Under the pieces are notes generated by a model. The model did not search any database and had not been told where the DNA came from. It worked only from the letters and a program-made list of their open reading frames with translations. DNA of 64,000 bases from Chamaecrista fasciculata (Eukaryota > Streptophyta > Magnoliopsida > Fabales > Fabaceae), in NCBI GenBank assembly GCA_003254925.1, contig QANZ01037851.1, positions 7,324 to 71,323 on the forward strand. Reading direction: 5' to 3'. A program made the translations under genes and the position numbers. Shown one piece after another: positions 1 through 12,200 of the stretch (the stretch's first letter is position 1; every line of letters starts with the position of its first letter).

Positions 1-2906
1 TTTTTTTTTTGTTTTATGGTCCTTAAGTTTACATTATTTATAAATCCTCAATTCTCTCAAGAATTTTCTATCACACGAGTCCCTAAGTAATTATAGAACA
101 ATCTAAAATGATTATAATCTTTAACGAACTGGTCCTTGTAATTGAGAAACCCTGGAAAATCTCTCCCTTCTGTTTTTTCATAGTTTCGGTAACCACATAC
201 AAACTCGCCGGTGAGCCTTGAATACAAAGAAATCGAGCAGAATTACCAATAGTTCTAGCTCTCCTGGTGTTAACACAATCTTCGGTGGCAGTGTCGTCGT
301 GGTTGTTGAAATTGAGAAGTAAAGTAACATCAAAACCCATTTGGAGAGAGAGGCAAAATAGAGAAGATGGGTGAGAGAGGCAGTTGTAAGGAAAGAAAAG
401 GGGATGAGAATGACGTAATTTAGGGGAGACCAGAAATATGAGGACAACGACGAGAAGGACCATGTCAACGAAAACGAGGACAGAGTGGACAACAACGATG
501 AAGTGTGCTGGTGATGTTTTAGGATAAGAGAAGGAGAGTTGTTAATGACTTCTAAGGACCTGTTTGTTAAATATGACAAACATTCTAGACTATTCTATAA
601 TTAATTGGGAGTTTGGGTATAATTGATCAAATGTGAAATGTCGGGGGTATAATTGACCAAAAAAAATATTGTGGGTATAACTAAAAATGACCACATACAT
701 TGGAGATACCAACATTACTTTTTCCTTTTAAAAAAAGTGATTTTTGGGAACTTATAAACTAGTTGATAAATATACTTATTATGATTACAATTATTCAAAT
801 TTGCTAAATTAAATCTCACATAAAACCGAATTTTTTTTGTTCTCCAATTTATATCGAGTTGATGAATTAGTTTTTAAATATTAAAATGCGAGTTCATCCA
901 TGTAACACAATTATTAACGATTTGGTCCCTAACTTAAAATAACGCTCCTTCCCCTACTACTCTTTATAATTTTATATATCTTAAAATTAAATTGATTTTA
1001 CTAAAACTACTCCATATATATTTGTTTGTCTATCACTTAATGGACTTGGTTGTTGGAAAGTATCAAAATGAGTCAAAACTCGCGCGACGACCTACCCTGC
1101 CCGTTAGATAGGCTAGCTTTGGGTAGCAAAAAATATGTACATTTAACAACATACTTAGGGTCTGTTTCGGAGCCCAATATTTTTCAATCCAATCTCATCT
1201 CATTCTAGGATTGGATGAACAGTACTGGATTGGTCTTTTTTTTTTCATCATCATCTCATCTCATCTCATCCAAACTATAATTATAATAGTTTGGTATGAG
1301 ATGATGTTGTGAATGAGATGATGATGTGGATGAGATGAGATGAGATGGAGGTTCCAACAAATACCAAACTATTACTGTTCATCCAATCCTAAAATGAGAT
1401 GATGATTGGATGAGATGCGATTGAGATTAAGGGGTTCCCAAACTATTACTGTTCATCTCACCTGTTTGGGAACCCCTTAATCTCAATCGCATCTCATCCA
1501 ATCATCATCTCATTTTAGGATTGGATGAACAGTAATAGTTTGGTATTTGTTGGAACCTCCATCTCATCTCATCTCATCCACATCATCATCTCATTCACAA
1601 CATCATCTCATACCAAACTATTATAATTATAGTTTGGATGAGATGAGATGAGATGATGATGAAAAAAAAAAGACCAATCCAGTACTGTTCATCCAATCCT
1701 AGAATGAGATGAGATTGGATTGAAAAATATTGGGCTCCGAAACAGACCCTAAGTATGTTGTTAAATGTACATATTTTTTGCTACCCAAAGCTAGCCTATC
1801 TAACGGGCAGGGTAGGTCGTCGCGCGAGTTTTGACTCATTTTGATACTTTCCAACAACCAAGTCCATTAAGTGATAGACAAACAAATATATATGGAGTAG
1901 TTTTAGTAAAATCAATTTAATTTTAAGATATATAAAATTATAAAGAGTAGTAGGGGAAGGAGCGTTATTTTAAGTTAGGGACCAAATCGTTAATAATTGT
2001 GTTACATGGATGAACTCGCATTTTAATATTTAAAAACTAATTCATCAACTCGATATAAATTGGAGAACAAAAAAAATTCGGTTTTATGTGAGATTTAATT
2101 TAGCAAATTTGAATAATTGTAATCATAATAAGTATATTTATCAACTAGTTTATAAGTTCCCAAAAATCACTTTTTTTAAAAGGAAAAAGTAATGTTGGTA
2201 TCTCCAATGTATGTGGTCATTTTTAGTTATACCCACAATATTTTTTTTGGTCAATTATACCCCCGACATTTCACATTTGATCAATTATACCCAAACTCCC
2301 AATTAATTATAGAATAGTCTAGAATGTTTGTCATATTTAACAAACAGGTCCTTAGAAGTCATTAACAACTCTCCTTCTCTTATCCTAAAACATCACCAGC
2401 ACACTTCATCGTTGTTGTCCACTCTGTCCTCGTTTTCGTTGACATGGTCCTTCTCGTCGTTGTCCTCATATTTCTGGTCTCCCCTAAATTACGTCATTCT
2501 CATCCCCTTTTCTTTCCTTACAACTGCCTCTCTCACCCATCTTCTCTATTTTGCCTCTCTCTCCAAATGGGTTTTGATGTTACTTTACTTCTCAATTTCA
2601 ACAACCACGACGACACTGCCACCGAAGATTGTGTTAACACCAGGAGAGCTAGAACTATTGGTAATTCTGCTCGATTTCTTTGTATTCAAGGCTCACCGGC
2701 GAGTTTGTATGTGGTTACCGAAACTATGAAAAAACAGAAGGGAGAGATTTTCCAGGGTTTCTCAATTACAAGGACCAGTTCGTTAAAGATTATAATCATT
2801 TTAGATTGTTCTATAATTACTTAGGGACTCGTGTGATAGAAAATTCTTGAGAGAATTGAGGATTTATAAATAATGTAAACTTAAGGACCATAAAACAAAA
2901 AAAAAA
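1..2906. repeat. Giant inverted repeat (palindrome), arms of at least 1443 bp
   Basis: Positions 1-1443 are the reverse complement of 1464-2906, so position x pairs with 2907-x. The 20-base spacer is 1444-1463. I compared several blocks and the two pairs of long reading frames, which translate identically in both arms, and found no mismatch. Because base 1 already pairs with 2906, the left arm may continue outside the window and the true length is unknown. Each arm holds part of a foldback transposon near the centre, unremarkable AT-rich sequence, and part of a Mutator-like element at the outer end. Such perfection means either a very recent inverted duplication or an assembly artefact. The mirrored reading frames (133 and 126 codons) have no recognisable domain and I do not call them genes. 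Confidence 0.93.
1158..1749. mobile_element. Foldback MITE at the palindrome centre (PIF/Harbinger-like or hAT-like)
   Basis: The block begins with GGGTCTGTTTCGGAGCCC and ends with its complement. It is flanked by TTA (1155-1157) and TAA (1750-1752), which resembles the TTA target of Tourist/PIF elements. Because the whole region is mirrored, these flanks are not independent evidence for a target duplication. Inside each half, ATGAGATG-type repeats and an inverted pair around GTTCATCCAATCCT suggest that one MITE was itself duplicated. The centre (GGGGTTCCCAAAC, spacer, GTTTGGGAACCCC) looks like a second terminal repeat cut short. No coding capacity. Confidence 0.55.
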
Positions 2907-3015
2907 TTGTCGGGTTGGGGTATAATTGACTCAAATGTGAAACGTTTGAGGTATAACTAAAAATGACTCCATACGTTAGGGATACTAACAGTACCTTTGC
3001 CTTTAAAAAAAACAT
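2168..3015. mobile_element. Mutator-like foldback element with degenerate long TIRs
   Basis: The stretch at about 2168-2290 reappears inverted at about 2905-3015 with substitutions; both ends carry tandem motifs such as TCAATTATACCC and TTTTTAGTTATACC. The flanks are A/T runs, so no clean target duplication can be read. The interior (about 2300-2900) is less AT-rich and carries overlapping open frames of 133 and 126 codons without recognisable domains. It might be captured host sequence. The palindrome border at 2906 falls inside the right terminal repeat, so the left arm holds a mirrored, incomplete copy (1 to about 740). Confidence 0.55.
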
Positions 3016-4791
3016 GAAAATATAGTGTTTTTAAAACTCACTTAACACAAACTTAAATACAAATTTAAGCAAAACCAAACACAAAACTTTAAAAATATCA
3101 CTTAACCTAAACTCACTTTTGTTTTTTGTTTGGTAAAGAACTCACTTTTGTTTTTGGAAGCAAAACCAAACAACACAAGGTCACCCAAAAAGTCAAAAGT
3201 ATTTTCTTCTAATTCTACTCTTATATAATTTATAATTTTTCATATAATTTTATCTATCTATCACAATCGTTACATACATAGGGGTGACAATTTAGGTAGA
3301 TACTTAGGATATCTCTGTCCAAATCCACCTATAAAATATATATGACATCCATTGGATACCGAATAAGATACAAATAATTAAAAAAATAAAAAAAAATTAT
3401 CTTGTATAAGAGTATACAAAATTACAAATGTTGTTCCAACTATAATTTACAAATTAAGAAGTTAGTTTCATTTTGGTTCCCAAGTTATTTTTTGTTTTGT
3501 TTTGGTCCTCAAATTATGGAATTATTTTGGTTCTCAAACTAAAATTTATTTTGTTTTGGTCCTCAGACTAATTTTTAATTTGTTTTGGTCCTCAAACTAT
3601 TTTTTATTTTATTTTAGTCCTCAAACTATGTGATTAATTTTATTTTGGTACCGAAGTGACCTTAAATAATTAAATTCAACCTAACATGAAAAAAAAGGTT
3701 CACGAAGTTACAATCATTAAGAAAACAAATAATGCCTAACCTCCCAATCGTCTCGATCAAGGTGTTTTTTAACTTTATTTGGTCCAGAAAAATATCTCAA
3801 TTTGTACCTAGTTTTTTTCAAACGGGAAATGATGACTTGCTCTGAAGTGAAAAATAATGCAAAGCATAAATTTATTGTTATAAATACTTTAAAGAAGAGT
3901 GGATTTGGGAAGGAGAAGGAGAAGAGGAATTTGCGGTTCGTGATTGTAGAGAGGATTTATAAGAGAGTGAGAGAGGGAGAGAGAGAGAGAGAGCGAGGGA
4001 GAGAGAGTAAGGGTGAAATTTCATTTATTACTACGAAATTTTTTTTTTTTTGTCAAAGTCCTCTCATACAAATAGGGAGTCAAACGCATAAAAATTAATA
4101 TTTAGAATCTTAAAATAGTATTTTAGCCAAAATTTTCGTCAAATCTTGGACGGAATTATACCTCAGGACCATTTTTGTTAACGGAGCAAACCACAAGGAC
4201 CTTATTTGAAAATTGGTTAAACCACAGGATCCTTTTGTGTAATTTATCCAAATATATAATACCAATTTAAAATAAATGAAACATTTAGAATCAATATATA
4301 TTTAATCTTACACTTCTGGGACCAATATGAATATTTGACCTATTTTTTTTTTTGTTTTCATAAATATCTTCTATTTATGAGAATCCTATTCAAGGGAATT
4401 TGAATTTCCTATAATATATTATAAGTAGAGTGTTGAGAGAGAAATGAACATTTAGAGAGAAAGTGTCAAAAGTCTAAGATTCTTACCAACACTTTCTCTT
4501 TATACTTATTATTTTCTCTTTCAGCACTATACTTATCGTTCACTATAGAGAATTCATATCCTTATTCAAGACCTTGTTGTGTACTAAATGCAATTTAGAT
4601 TCTCTATAGTGCACTATAGGTGTAGTGTTGAGAGAGAAAGTAACAAATAAAAAGAGAAAGTAGGTCCTATTGACATTTTTTCTCTCTACCCTATTCCTTT
4701 CTCTCTTAACACTATTCCCCTAGAATATTATAAGAGATCCAAATTGGTACCGAATGTAGTAGATACCTCTACAAAGATAGAATTTAAATTC
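3016..4791. other. Intergenic region with degenerate repeats, no gene seen
   Basis: AT-rich. About 3440-3660 holds tandem phrases of the TTTTGGTCCTCAAACTA type on one side only, which looks like half of a decayed foldback element. A GA-rich microsatellite lies at about 3960-4010. About 4380-4740 holds inverted GAGAGAGAAAGT and TTTCTCTCT blocks that suggest another decayed foldback element. The 98-codon frame here runs through the GA repeat and has no support as a gene. Confidence 0.5.
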
Positions 4792-5411
4792 GGAAGTGGA
4801 TCCTCTGCATTCTCATCTTCTGCATTTTTGGTGCAGTTTAGAGAGATAAAGAAAGAAGTAGAGAGAGAAAGTGTGAGTCCCACAAAATAATAAGGGTAAA
4901 TTACACTTTGGTACCTTGTGGTTTGACCCTATTTCACTTTGGTACCCTGTGGTTTGAAACTTGACACTTTGGTACCCTGTGGTATTCTCCATTAACACTT
5001 TGGTACCCTTTGGAGTTATTTTGTAATTTTAACCATAATAAATTTTACAAAAATTACATATTGACCCCAAAAAAATTTTAAATTTTTCATTTTAGTCCCT
5101 ATATAATATGTATCCAGGGACCTATTTGTAATTTTTTGAAAATTTTTTGGGGTCAATATGTAATTTTTGCAAAATTTGTTATGGTTAAAATTACAAAATA
5201 GCTCCAAAGGGTACCAAAGTGTTAATGGAGAATACCACAGGGTACCAAAGTGTCAAGTTTCAAACCACAGGGTACCAAAGTGAAATAGGGTCAAACCACA
5301 GGGTACCAAAGTGTAATTTACCCAAATAATAAATATGTGGAACCCACATTTTCTCTCTCTACCTCTTCCTTTATTCCCTAAAATACACAAAAATGCATAG
5401 ATCCATTTCCC
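4792..5411. mobile_element. Outer foldback MITE interrupted by a second element
   Basis: The left end GGAAGTGGATCCTCTGCATT is matched in inverted orientation by the right end at about 5390-5411. TTAAATTC directly repeats at 4784-4791 and 5412-5419, an 8-bp target duplication. The subterminal GAGAGAAAGTGTG block at about 4860 and its complement at about 5345 also pair. The element at 4894-5323 sits in its middle. The 8-bp duplication would fit hAT. A 9-bp reading with one mismatch would fit Mutator. Confidence 0.65.
4894..5323. mobile_element. Mutator-type MITE with 9-bp target duplication
   Basis: Inverted ends GGGTAAATTACACTTTGGTA and complement. AAATAATAA repeats exactly at 4885-4893 and 5324-5332, the 9-bp duplication typical of Mutator-like transposons. 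Each end carries tandem copies of a phrase containing CACTTTGGTACC, so the element can fold almost along its full length. It has no transposase and must have been moved in trans. The short frames across it are by-products of the repeats. Confidence 0.85.
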
Positions 5412-5533
5412 TTAAATTCACTATGTAAGAGACAGGAGACTAACCCCTCTTACTATACCCAAACCCAATTTTAATTAATTTTGACCTATTTAAAATTAAA
5501 AATTAAAAATGATGGTACAATTTAAAAAAAATA

Positions 5534-5932
5534 GGCTTAAGTGCACTTTTGGTCCCCTAGCTTTCGCAAAGGTTTCAATTTGGTCCCCTTACTTTTTTTG
5601 CTGCAATTTTGGTCCCCTAACTTTCGCAAAAGTCTCAGTTTGGTCCCATAACTTTTTTTGTTGCAATTTTGGTCCCCTAACTTTTAAAACGTCTCACTGT
5701 TGGTCCCCTAACTTTCGAAAAAGTCTCAATTTTGGTCCCTTAACTTGGGACCAAAAGGGGACCAATGGTGAGACGTTTTCAAAAGTTAGAGGACCAAAAT
5801 TGCAACAAAAAAGTTAGGGGACCAATGGTGAGACGTTTTCAAAAGTTAGGGGACCAAAATTGCAACAAAAAAAGTTAGGGGACCAAATTGAGACCTTTGC
5901 GAAAGTTAGGGGACCAAAAATGCACTTAAACC
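5534..5932. mobile_element. Mutator-type MITE, GGTCCCC-phrase family
   Basis: The ends are GGCTTAAGTGCACTTTTGG and the complement of GGTTTAAGTGCATTTTTGG. The 9-bp AAAAAAATA is duplicated at 5525-5533 and 5933-5941. The interior is made of tandem copies of a unit with TTTTGGTCCCCTAACTTT, inverted in the right half, so nearly the whole element is a hairpin. Its ends match the larger element at 16767-17716, so both belong to one family. The 102-codon frame across it is an artefact of the repeats. Confidence 0.88.
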
Positions 5933-5941
5933 AAAAAAATA

Positions 5942-6217
5942 AAAGACTGTTTGCATCCCTCCTACCGCGCCCTCGGGAAGGCTAGTGTGACTGACGGTGT
6001 AACATATCGTCCAATCAGCGCTGTCAATGTGGCCAATCAATCACGTGGGCCTCTCCAGCTGGTTTTCTCGCCTCAGTGCCTCACCATATGAAATTGAAAT
6101 AAAGCCGCCAAATATAAATAAATAGCGCAATACAAGAAACGAAGAACCATATATATAGAGTGTAGAAGAAACTTTGGAGTTTCACACTTCGTTAGGGTTT
6201 CTGAAGATTTCGCGACC
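5942..6217 (+). promoter_or_regulatory. Promoter and 5' UTR of the FKBP gene
   Basis: Between the MITE and the start codon lie two CCAATCA boxes (6011-6017 and 6033-6039), a G-box core CACGTG (6042-6047) followed by GGGCC, a TATAAATA box (6113-6120) and a second ATATATA stretch at about 6150. This is a normal plant core promoter layout, with transcription probably starting near 6140-6180. The MITE ends only about 90 bp upstream of the G-box. The exact start site cannot be read from the sequence. Confidence 0.55.
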
Positions 6218-9200
6218 ATGGCTTTCTGGGGTGAGCTGCTTCTTTCTTTTGTCTCTGACCTCAACATCTGTTCTTATATTTTATAAGAAATTAAGAATAT
6301 CAAAATCCATTTTCTTATTTCAAACCTAGAACATGAAGTTTTTGTTTGTTTGTTTGTTTGCTCTTTTTATTTTTGAGTTATATGGGTTGTTCGCGGTTTC
6401 TTTTATGTCCCAACTTCTTCATGTTTAAGGTTCGTCCTACTTTATTGTTTTTTGGCCATCGATGGAGTATATCCATGGCTTTCTGGGGTGAGTTGCTTCT
6501 TTCATTTGTTTCTGACTTAACATCTGTTCATAGAACTCGGGGTTTCTGTTTCGATGTTTGAGGTTTCTGACTTAACATCTGTTCATGAGAATATAAAACC
6601 TCATTTTCTTATTTCAAACCCTGAACTCGGGGTTTCTGTTTGTTGGCTTTTTCGATTTTTGAGTTATATGGGTTGTTCGCGGTTTGTGCTACTTTATTGT
6701 TTTTGGCAATCTTTGGTTTGGAGTATATCCATGAGTTTCTTTTTGTTTCTTTCTTTTCCTCAGGAGTGGAAGTAAAACCTGGAAAACCTTTTGCTCATAA
6801 ATGTGATGACTTGAAGCCACGACTCCATATTTCATTGGTAATGCATTCCTTCCACCAGAATTGTGATCATCTATAAATATAGTTTGGTGCTTTTGGAGTG
6901 TCTGTTGGTATACTGTAACTTGAGATAATTGTTACTTCTGTATGATTTTAAGATACCATCTTCTATGCTGGATTGTTGTTATAATTCCTTTCTTTCATTA
7001 TTGTTATGCTCTATACAAAGATTTTGAGCTATACTTGATTCAGGTTCCTCATTTATGGACTAGTGATGAACTTTTGAAATTTTTTAGGCAACTTTGGGGA
7101 TGGGGAGTGGTTCTGCGACAGCAAAAAGCACACTTCAATGTAATGTAGGAAACAAGAGCCCTGTTTATATCTGCTCTCTATCTCCTGGAACAAGTGAATC
7201 ATTGCAATTAAATTTGGAATTTGAGGAGGTTGATGATGTCATTTTCTCGGTAGTTGGGCCTAGGAGCATTCATCTGTCTGGTTTTTATGTGTGTAGTGGC
7301 CGGAACAGAGATACCAACGAGGAGTCGTATCCTTGTTTTGATTTTTCTGTTGAGAAAATGTTTTTACTAAAGAATATGAAGCTGAAAATTGTAAGATGTT
7401 GGAATCCTTGATCATGAGATGGTATCATGGATCACCTAATTTTTCTGTGTTTTTTGTTCCTGATTTTTATATACTATTTGTTATGTGGATCAGTAGTTGG
7501 AACAAGAATGTTAGCTCTTTTAAATTCTGTGAAACCACTGAACTTTTGTTGGGATTTCGTTCTTAACTTTTTTATCATCCAAAGAGAATCCTACGGAGAA
7601 GATATAGCTAACACGGAAACGGAGAGATCTGATTTCAGTGATGATGATGAGTATGACGATAGTTTTATTGATGATGACGGTGATCCAAAGGTCTACTCAC
7701 CATCACCAATTTCCATCAAAGGCATGTTTAATTATTTAAGTTAATCCCTTACTTAAGTGTCAAAATATATTGAGTTTTATCTATTTTATATTATCTATCC
7801 ATTTCCTTGAACTTATAAAACTTTCATTTTGAGTTTCCCAGTAACGTGTAAAAACTTGCATGTTTATGAATGGTTTCATTGATATGATGACCAAGAAGTA
7901 ATTGTAAATATTCTCCTTTTCTCACCAGTAAAACAAATATGCACTGTCATCAATTAAATGAAATTTTAATCACCCTCCTATAAGGAATATCCCCCCGTAA
8001 ATAACTAGTTTATTATCAAATGTAGTTTTGTTCATCATTTAACCAATTTGTTTTGGTTTTCTTAATTCTTCCAATCGTTTTTTTTCCCTTTCTCCTACTC
8101 TTAACTTTTGTAAATGACAAATCCCTTTGAAATCTCTTTCTTTTCCTTAAGAGTTGAGGCTGTTGATTTTCTAATTATTTCTTAAATGCATCATTAATAC
8201 TCGACTATTAAGTTCTGTTGTGACTTATTTGCATATTTTGTATTATTGATGGTTAAAGAGAAAGCCTCGCGACTTAAAAAACCAAAACGTAGACGGCTAC
8301 AGAAGAAGTATCAAATTATGGAATCTGATGATGATAAGAGCATTGGAGAAAATGTGATTTTGGATAGAAATAAGAATGACCAGATAACGGTGACCAATGA
8401 AGATAGCTTGCCTATTTCTTCCCTTTTTAAGAGTGAAGCTACAGCAAACCAGGAAATGAATGTTCTTAATGACATAGGTGATGCCAGCATCAAGAATGGT
8501 GAGGACGGGGGCAATAGTATTATTAACTCAGATTCAAAAGCTGACACTGTTGTTAAGGACATCCAGACACATAGGTGGGTATTATAATATTTCAATTGCT
8601 GTTTGGATGCATTTATTTTCTTCTAATCTTTGATGTTTTTGGGATAAATCTCTATTTTCTCTTGTTTTATAATTTGTGTTTTAATTGAAATCGCTGTGGA
8701 CATTTATTATGTTTTTGAAGATATAAGCTTTATTGTTTGTAATTTATCAACTTAACTGCATGATTGACATGAGTGTTTTCAACCACCATGTATTTGATGT
8801 CCTTAAATTTTCTTTCTGAATTCTTATTCTTGTAACTTGAACAAGTTTAAACTTACTATTTTGAAATATTATAAAATGAAATAGTTGAACTGTCAATTTA
8901 TTTTATGTACTAATAATCTGTCTATACTTGATAGGCTGACACCCTAATGCCTACTGTTTGTTGAAATTAACGAGTAAAGAGTACTAAATCATCAATGTTA
9001 ATTAGAGTGCATACAGGTTTCAACTTATAGCTTTAATCAAGAACTTTTTTATTCATTGGGTCTTTCTTAAGTTATTTGATTCTCTCTTGCAGTGAAGTAG
9101 AACTTCCAAGCAATCTTACATTGCCTTCCACTGAAATGGATAGTGAAAAAATTAGAGGATTTAAGAAAATAAAGAAAGAAATGATTCACAAGGGTACAAT

Positions 9201-12200
9201 CTCTGAAGCAGACAATGCCGAATGTAAAGTTGTCATGATTGAGAGTGAAGCTCTGAAAGTTAGCACAGAGTCTGATAATGTGAATCTGAAGTCCTCTGAA
9301 GGGAAAGATCAGAATCTGGAACAAATAAATGAAGAGTGAGTTCAAATTTATATTTTTTAAAATTCTTTTGATTGTACTGTCTAATTTTGAAAAATAGCAC
9401 CTGACTCATCACTGAAAATTATTTGAAGACACAGATTTTTTAGGAACTTGCAGCATTTACGTAGTATACTTGTGATATGAACAGGTTTAATCCTGTTTGA
9501 AATGAAATTTCCTAGAGAAATGTGCTGAGAATTGAACTGATTTAAATTAATGCATTGTTAAAAATTTGTTTTCTTGTTTTTTTGTAAATTTTTTTTAAGT
9601 ATATTATGCTTGCCTTTCTTAATAAGTAACAACAAGAACCAGGCATATTGTCAGTGGAGAAAATCAACTTTTTACTTTTTCCCTCTTATTCTCTTGTCTC
9701 TGTCAAATGGGAAAAATGTTTCTCTGGACACTTGTGATCTTAACAATATAATCGGTACACACTCAACCTCCATATAAAATAAATTGCTCAGAGAAATCTA
9801 CTGAGAGTTGAGCTGATAATGTGATTCTGAAGTTATCTGAGTGAAAGGACCAAAGTCAGAAACAAAACAATGAATAGTCAGTTTACAATTTTTTTTAAAA
9901 TATTCTTTTTGTTGTACAGGCTAACGTTGAAAATAGTATATTCGTTGGCACTGAAATTTGTTTGAAGTCAAAAAATCTCTGGGAACTTGCAGGATTTACT
10001 TAGCATACCAGTGGCATGAACATGTTTAAGCCTGTTTTAACTTTTAAGTAAAATGTCCTATATTTGTTTACTGAGAATTGATCAGTTAAAACTCAAGCCC
10101 TACTCTTGTGTAAATATCATATCGTAAAATCTGCTTTCTTTTTTTATGTAAGAATTGCTGGTGGAGAAATTAAAAATATAGTTTCTTACTTCCATCTTTC
10201 TCTCATCAATGTCAAAGGCATAGTGATTATTGGTGGTTGATGTATGTTTGCAAAAGGGGCTTCTGGATCGACTGCAAGCAGGTTCATTGCAAGTGGCAAC
10301 TTTGATATGTGGTTCACATAATTTTATTTATTCAGAATAAGTATTTTGGACATTTTGAAACTAGGATGTAGAGGGAGTTGTATTTTGTGATATCCCTCTA
10401 GTTTCGTATCTAAATCTCCATAAAATATTATGGCGTGGACATTGGTGGTTCCTTTTGTTGTTTTGAAGATATAAGCATTATAGTAGGTAACCTGTCAACT
10501 TAACTATGTAACTGATGCACACTATTTCATAATTGCCAAATCATTTTATTACCCTAAATCACTGTCTCTTAACGTTCATACTCTTCAGTTTGACTAATAA
10601 TTTAACATACTTCTAGGGAATATGTTGGTCCCTTGAGAGCTTTTTATCATGTTTCTGAAAATATATGGTAGGTGAACTGTCAATTTAGTTTATTTATCAA
10701 TAATCTATCTCTACTTAATTCACCAGCACCCTATTGTCCCAGTTAGTCTAAATTAATCGCTAAGATGAAATCATCTCATAACCATCTAGATGTTAATGAA
10801 AATGCATGAGGGTTTCAATAAATAGTTTTATTCTATTACATATGAGTTATTTGGTCATTACTAAGTTGTCTGATGATCTATTGCAGGGAAGTAGAACTTC
10901 AAAGTAATGTTACTCTGCCGTCCACTAAAGTGGATCCTGGAAAAAGTAGAGCTACAAAGAGGAAAAAGAAAGAACCGATTCACAAGGGTTTAATTTCTTT
11001 AGATGACAATGCTGACAGTAAATATGACATGAAGGTTAACAATGCTTCGAAAGACAAGTCAAAATCTGATAACGTGAAATGTGAAGAAAAAATGCTGCCT
11101 TGGTAAATCTATAGAGATTTGAACCGATTTGAAATCACTCTTTAAAACTTATTTGCCCTAGTAATTTTTCAAGTTCATATAGTATATGCTTACTTCTCTA
11201 TGTAAGTAACTAACAAATAATTCATTTTTCATGCTTTTCTATCTTCCGCTCATCTCTGTTAGTCAGAGTTGTGATTGGTAACCTATCAACCTAACTATAC
11301 AGTTGGTACACACTATTTCACAACTACAAATTATTTTGATCTTCCTAAATCTTCTTTTTTTATTATACTCGTGAAAAATTTGTATAACTTACTCTTAGTA
11401 AATATGTTGGTCCCTTTAGTGGTTTCTAACATGTTTCTGAAAATATAACATAGGTAAACTATCAAATGAGCCCGTTTTTAAAAAAGCTCAATAAAATATG
11501 GGCTGGGCTCGGGATTCTTTTGAAGACTGGCCTGAAAGCCTGGTCTGTTTTTAATTTAATTTCATTTTTTTAATACTAGTGTCTAGTTATATATTATATT
11601 ATTTATATTATTATGCATTGTGATGAATTGTAGTATATCAAATACTTAAAAAAAAAACATTTCTTTGGGAGGTGCTTGGGATTGTTGGAGGATTCTTATT
11701 TTTTGTCTAGATGGGTGGATCTGTTGTTCCTATTTAGTCTTTGTTTCTTTTCTTTAGTTTCAAGTAGCCAAAACACAACTTTTAGGCCCTAGGAAAGTAG
11801 GGTTGTGTTTCTTTTTGAAAACTTAAGATGAAATCATGTTTCTGAAAATATATGGTAGGTGAACTGTCAATTGAGTTTATTTATCAATAATCTATCTCTA
11901 CTTAATTCACCAGCACCCTATTGTTCCAGGTTGTCCAAATTAATCATTAAGATGAAATCATCTCATCACCGTCTAGATGTTAATGAGAATGCATGAGGGT
12001 TTCAATAAATAGTTTTATTCTATTACATTTAAGTTATTTGATCTTTACTAAGTTGTCTGATGATCTATTGCAGGGAAGTAGAACTTCAAAGTAATGTTAC
12101 TCTGCCGTCCACTAAAGTGGATCCTGGAAGTAGAGCTACAAAGAGGAAAAAGAAAGAACTGATTCACAAGGGTTCAATTTCTGAAAATGACAATGCTGAC

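Noticed and set aside
83-2824. Mirrored frames of 126 and 133 codons in the palindrome arms
   Set aside because: They overlap in different frames, are hydrophobic and low in complexity, have no recognisable domain, and lie inside a transposon-like element.
5509-5817. 102-codon frame with repeated FGPLTFAKVS
   Set aside because: It is the translation of the tandem GGTCCCC phrases of a MITE. The same applies to the 88-codon minus frame at 17475-17741.
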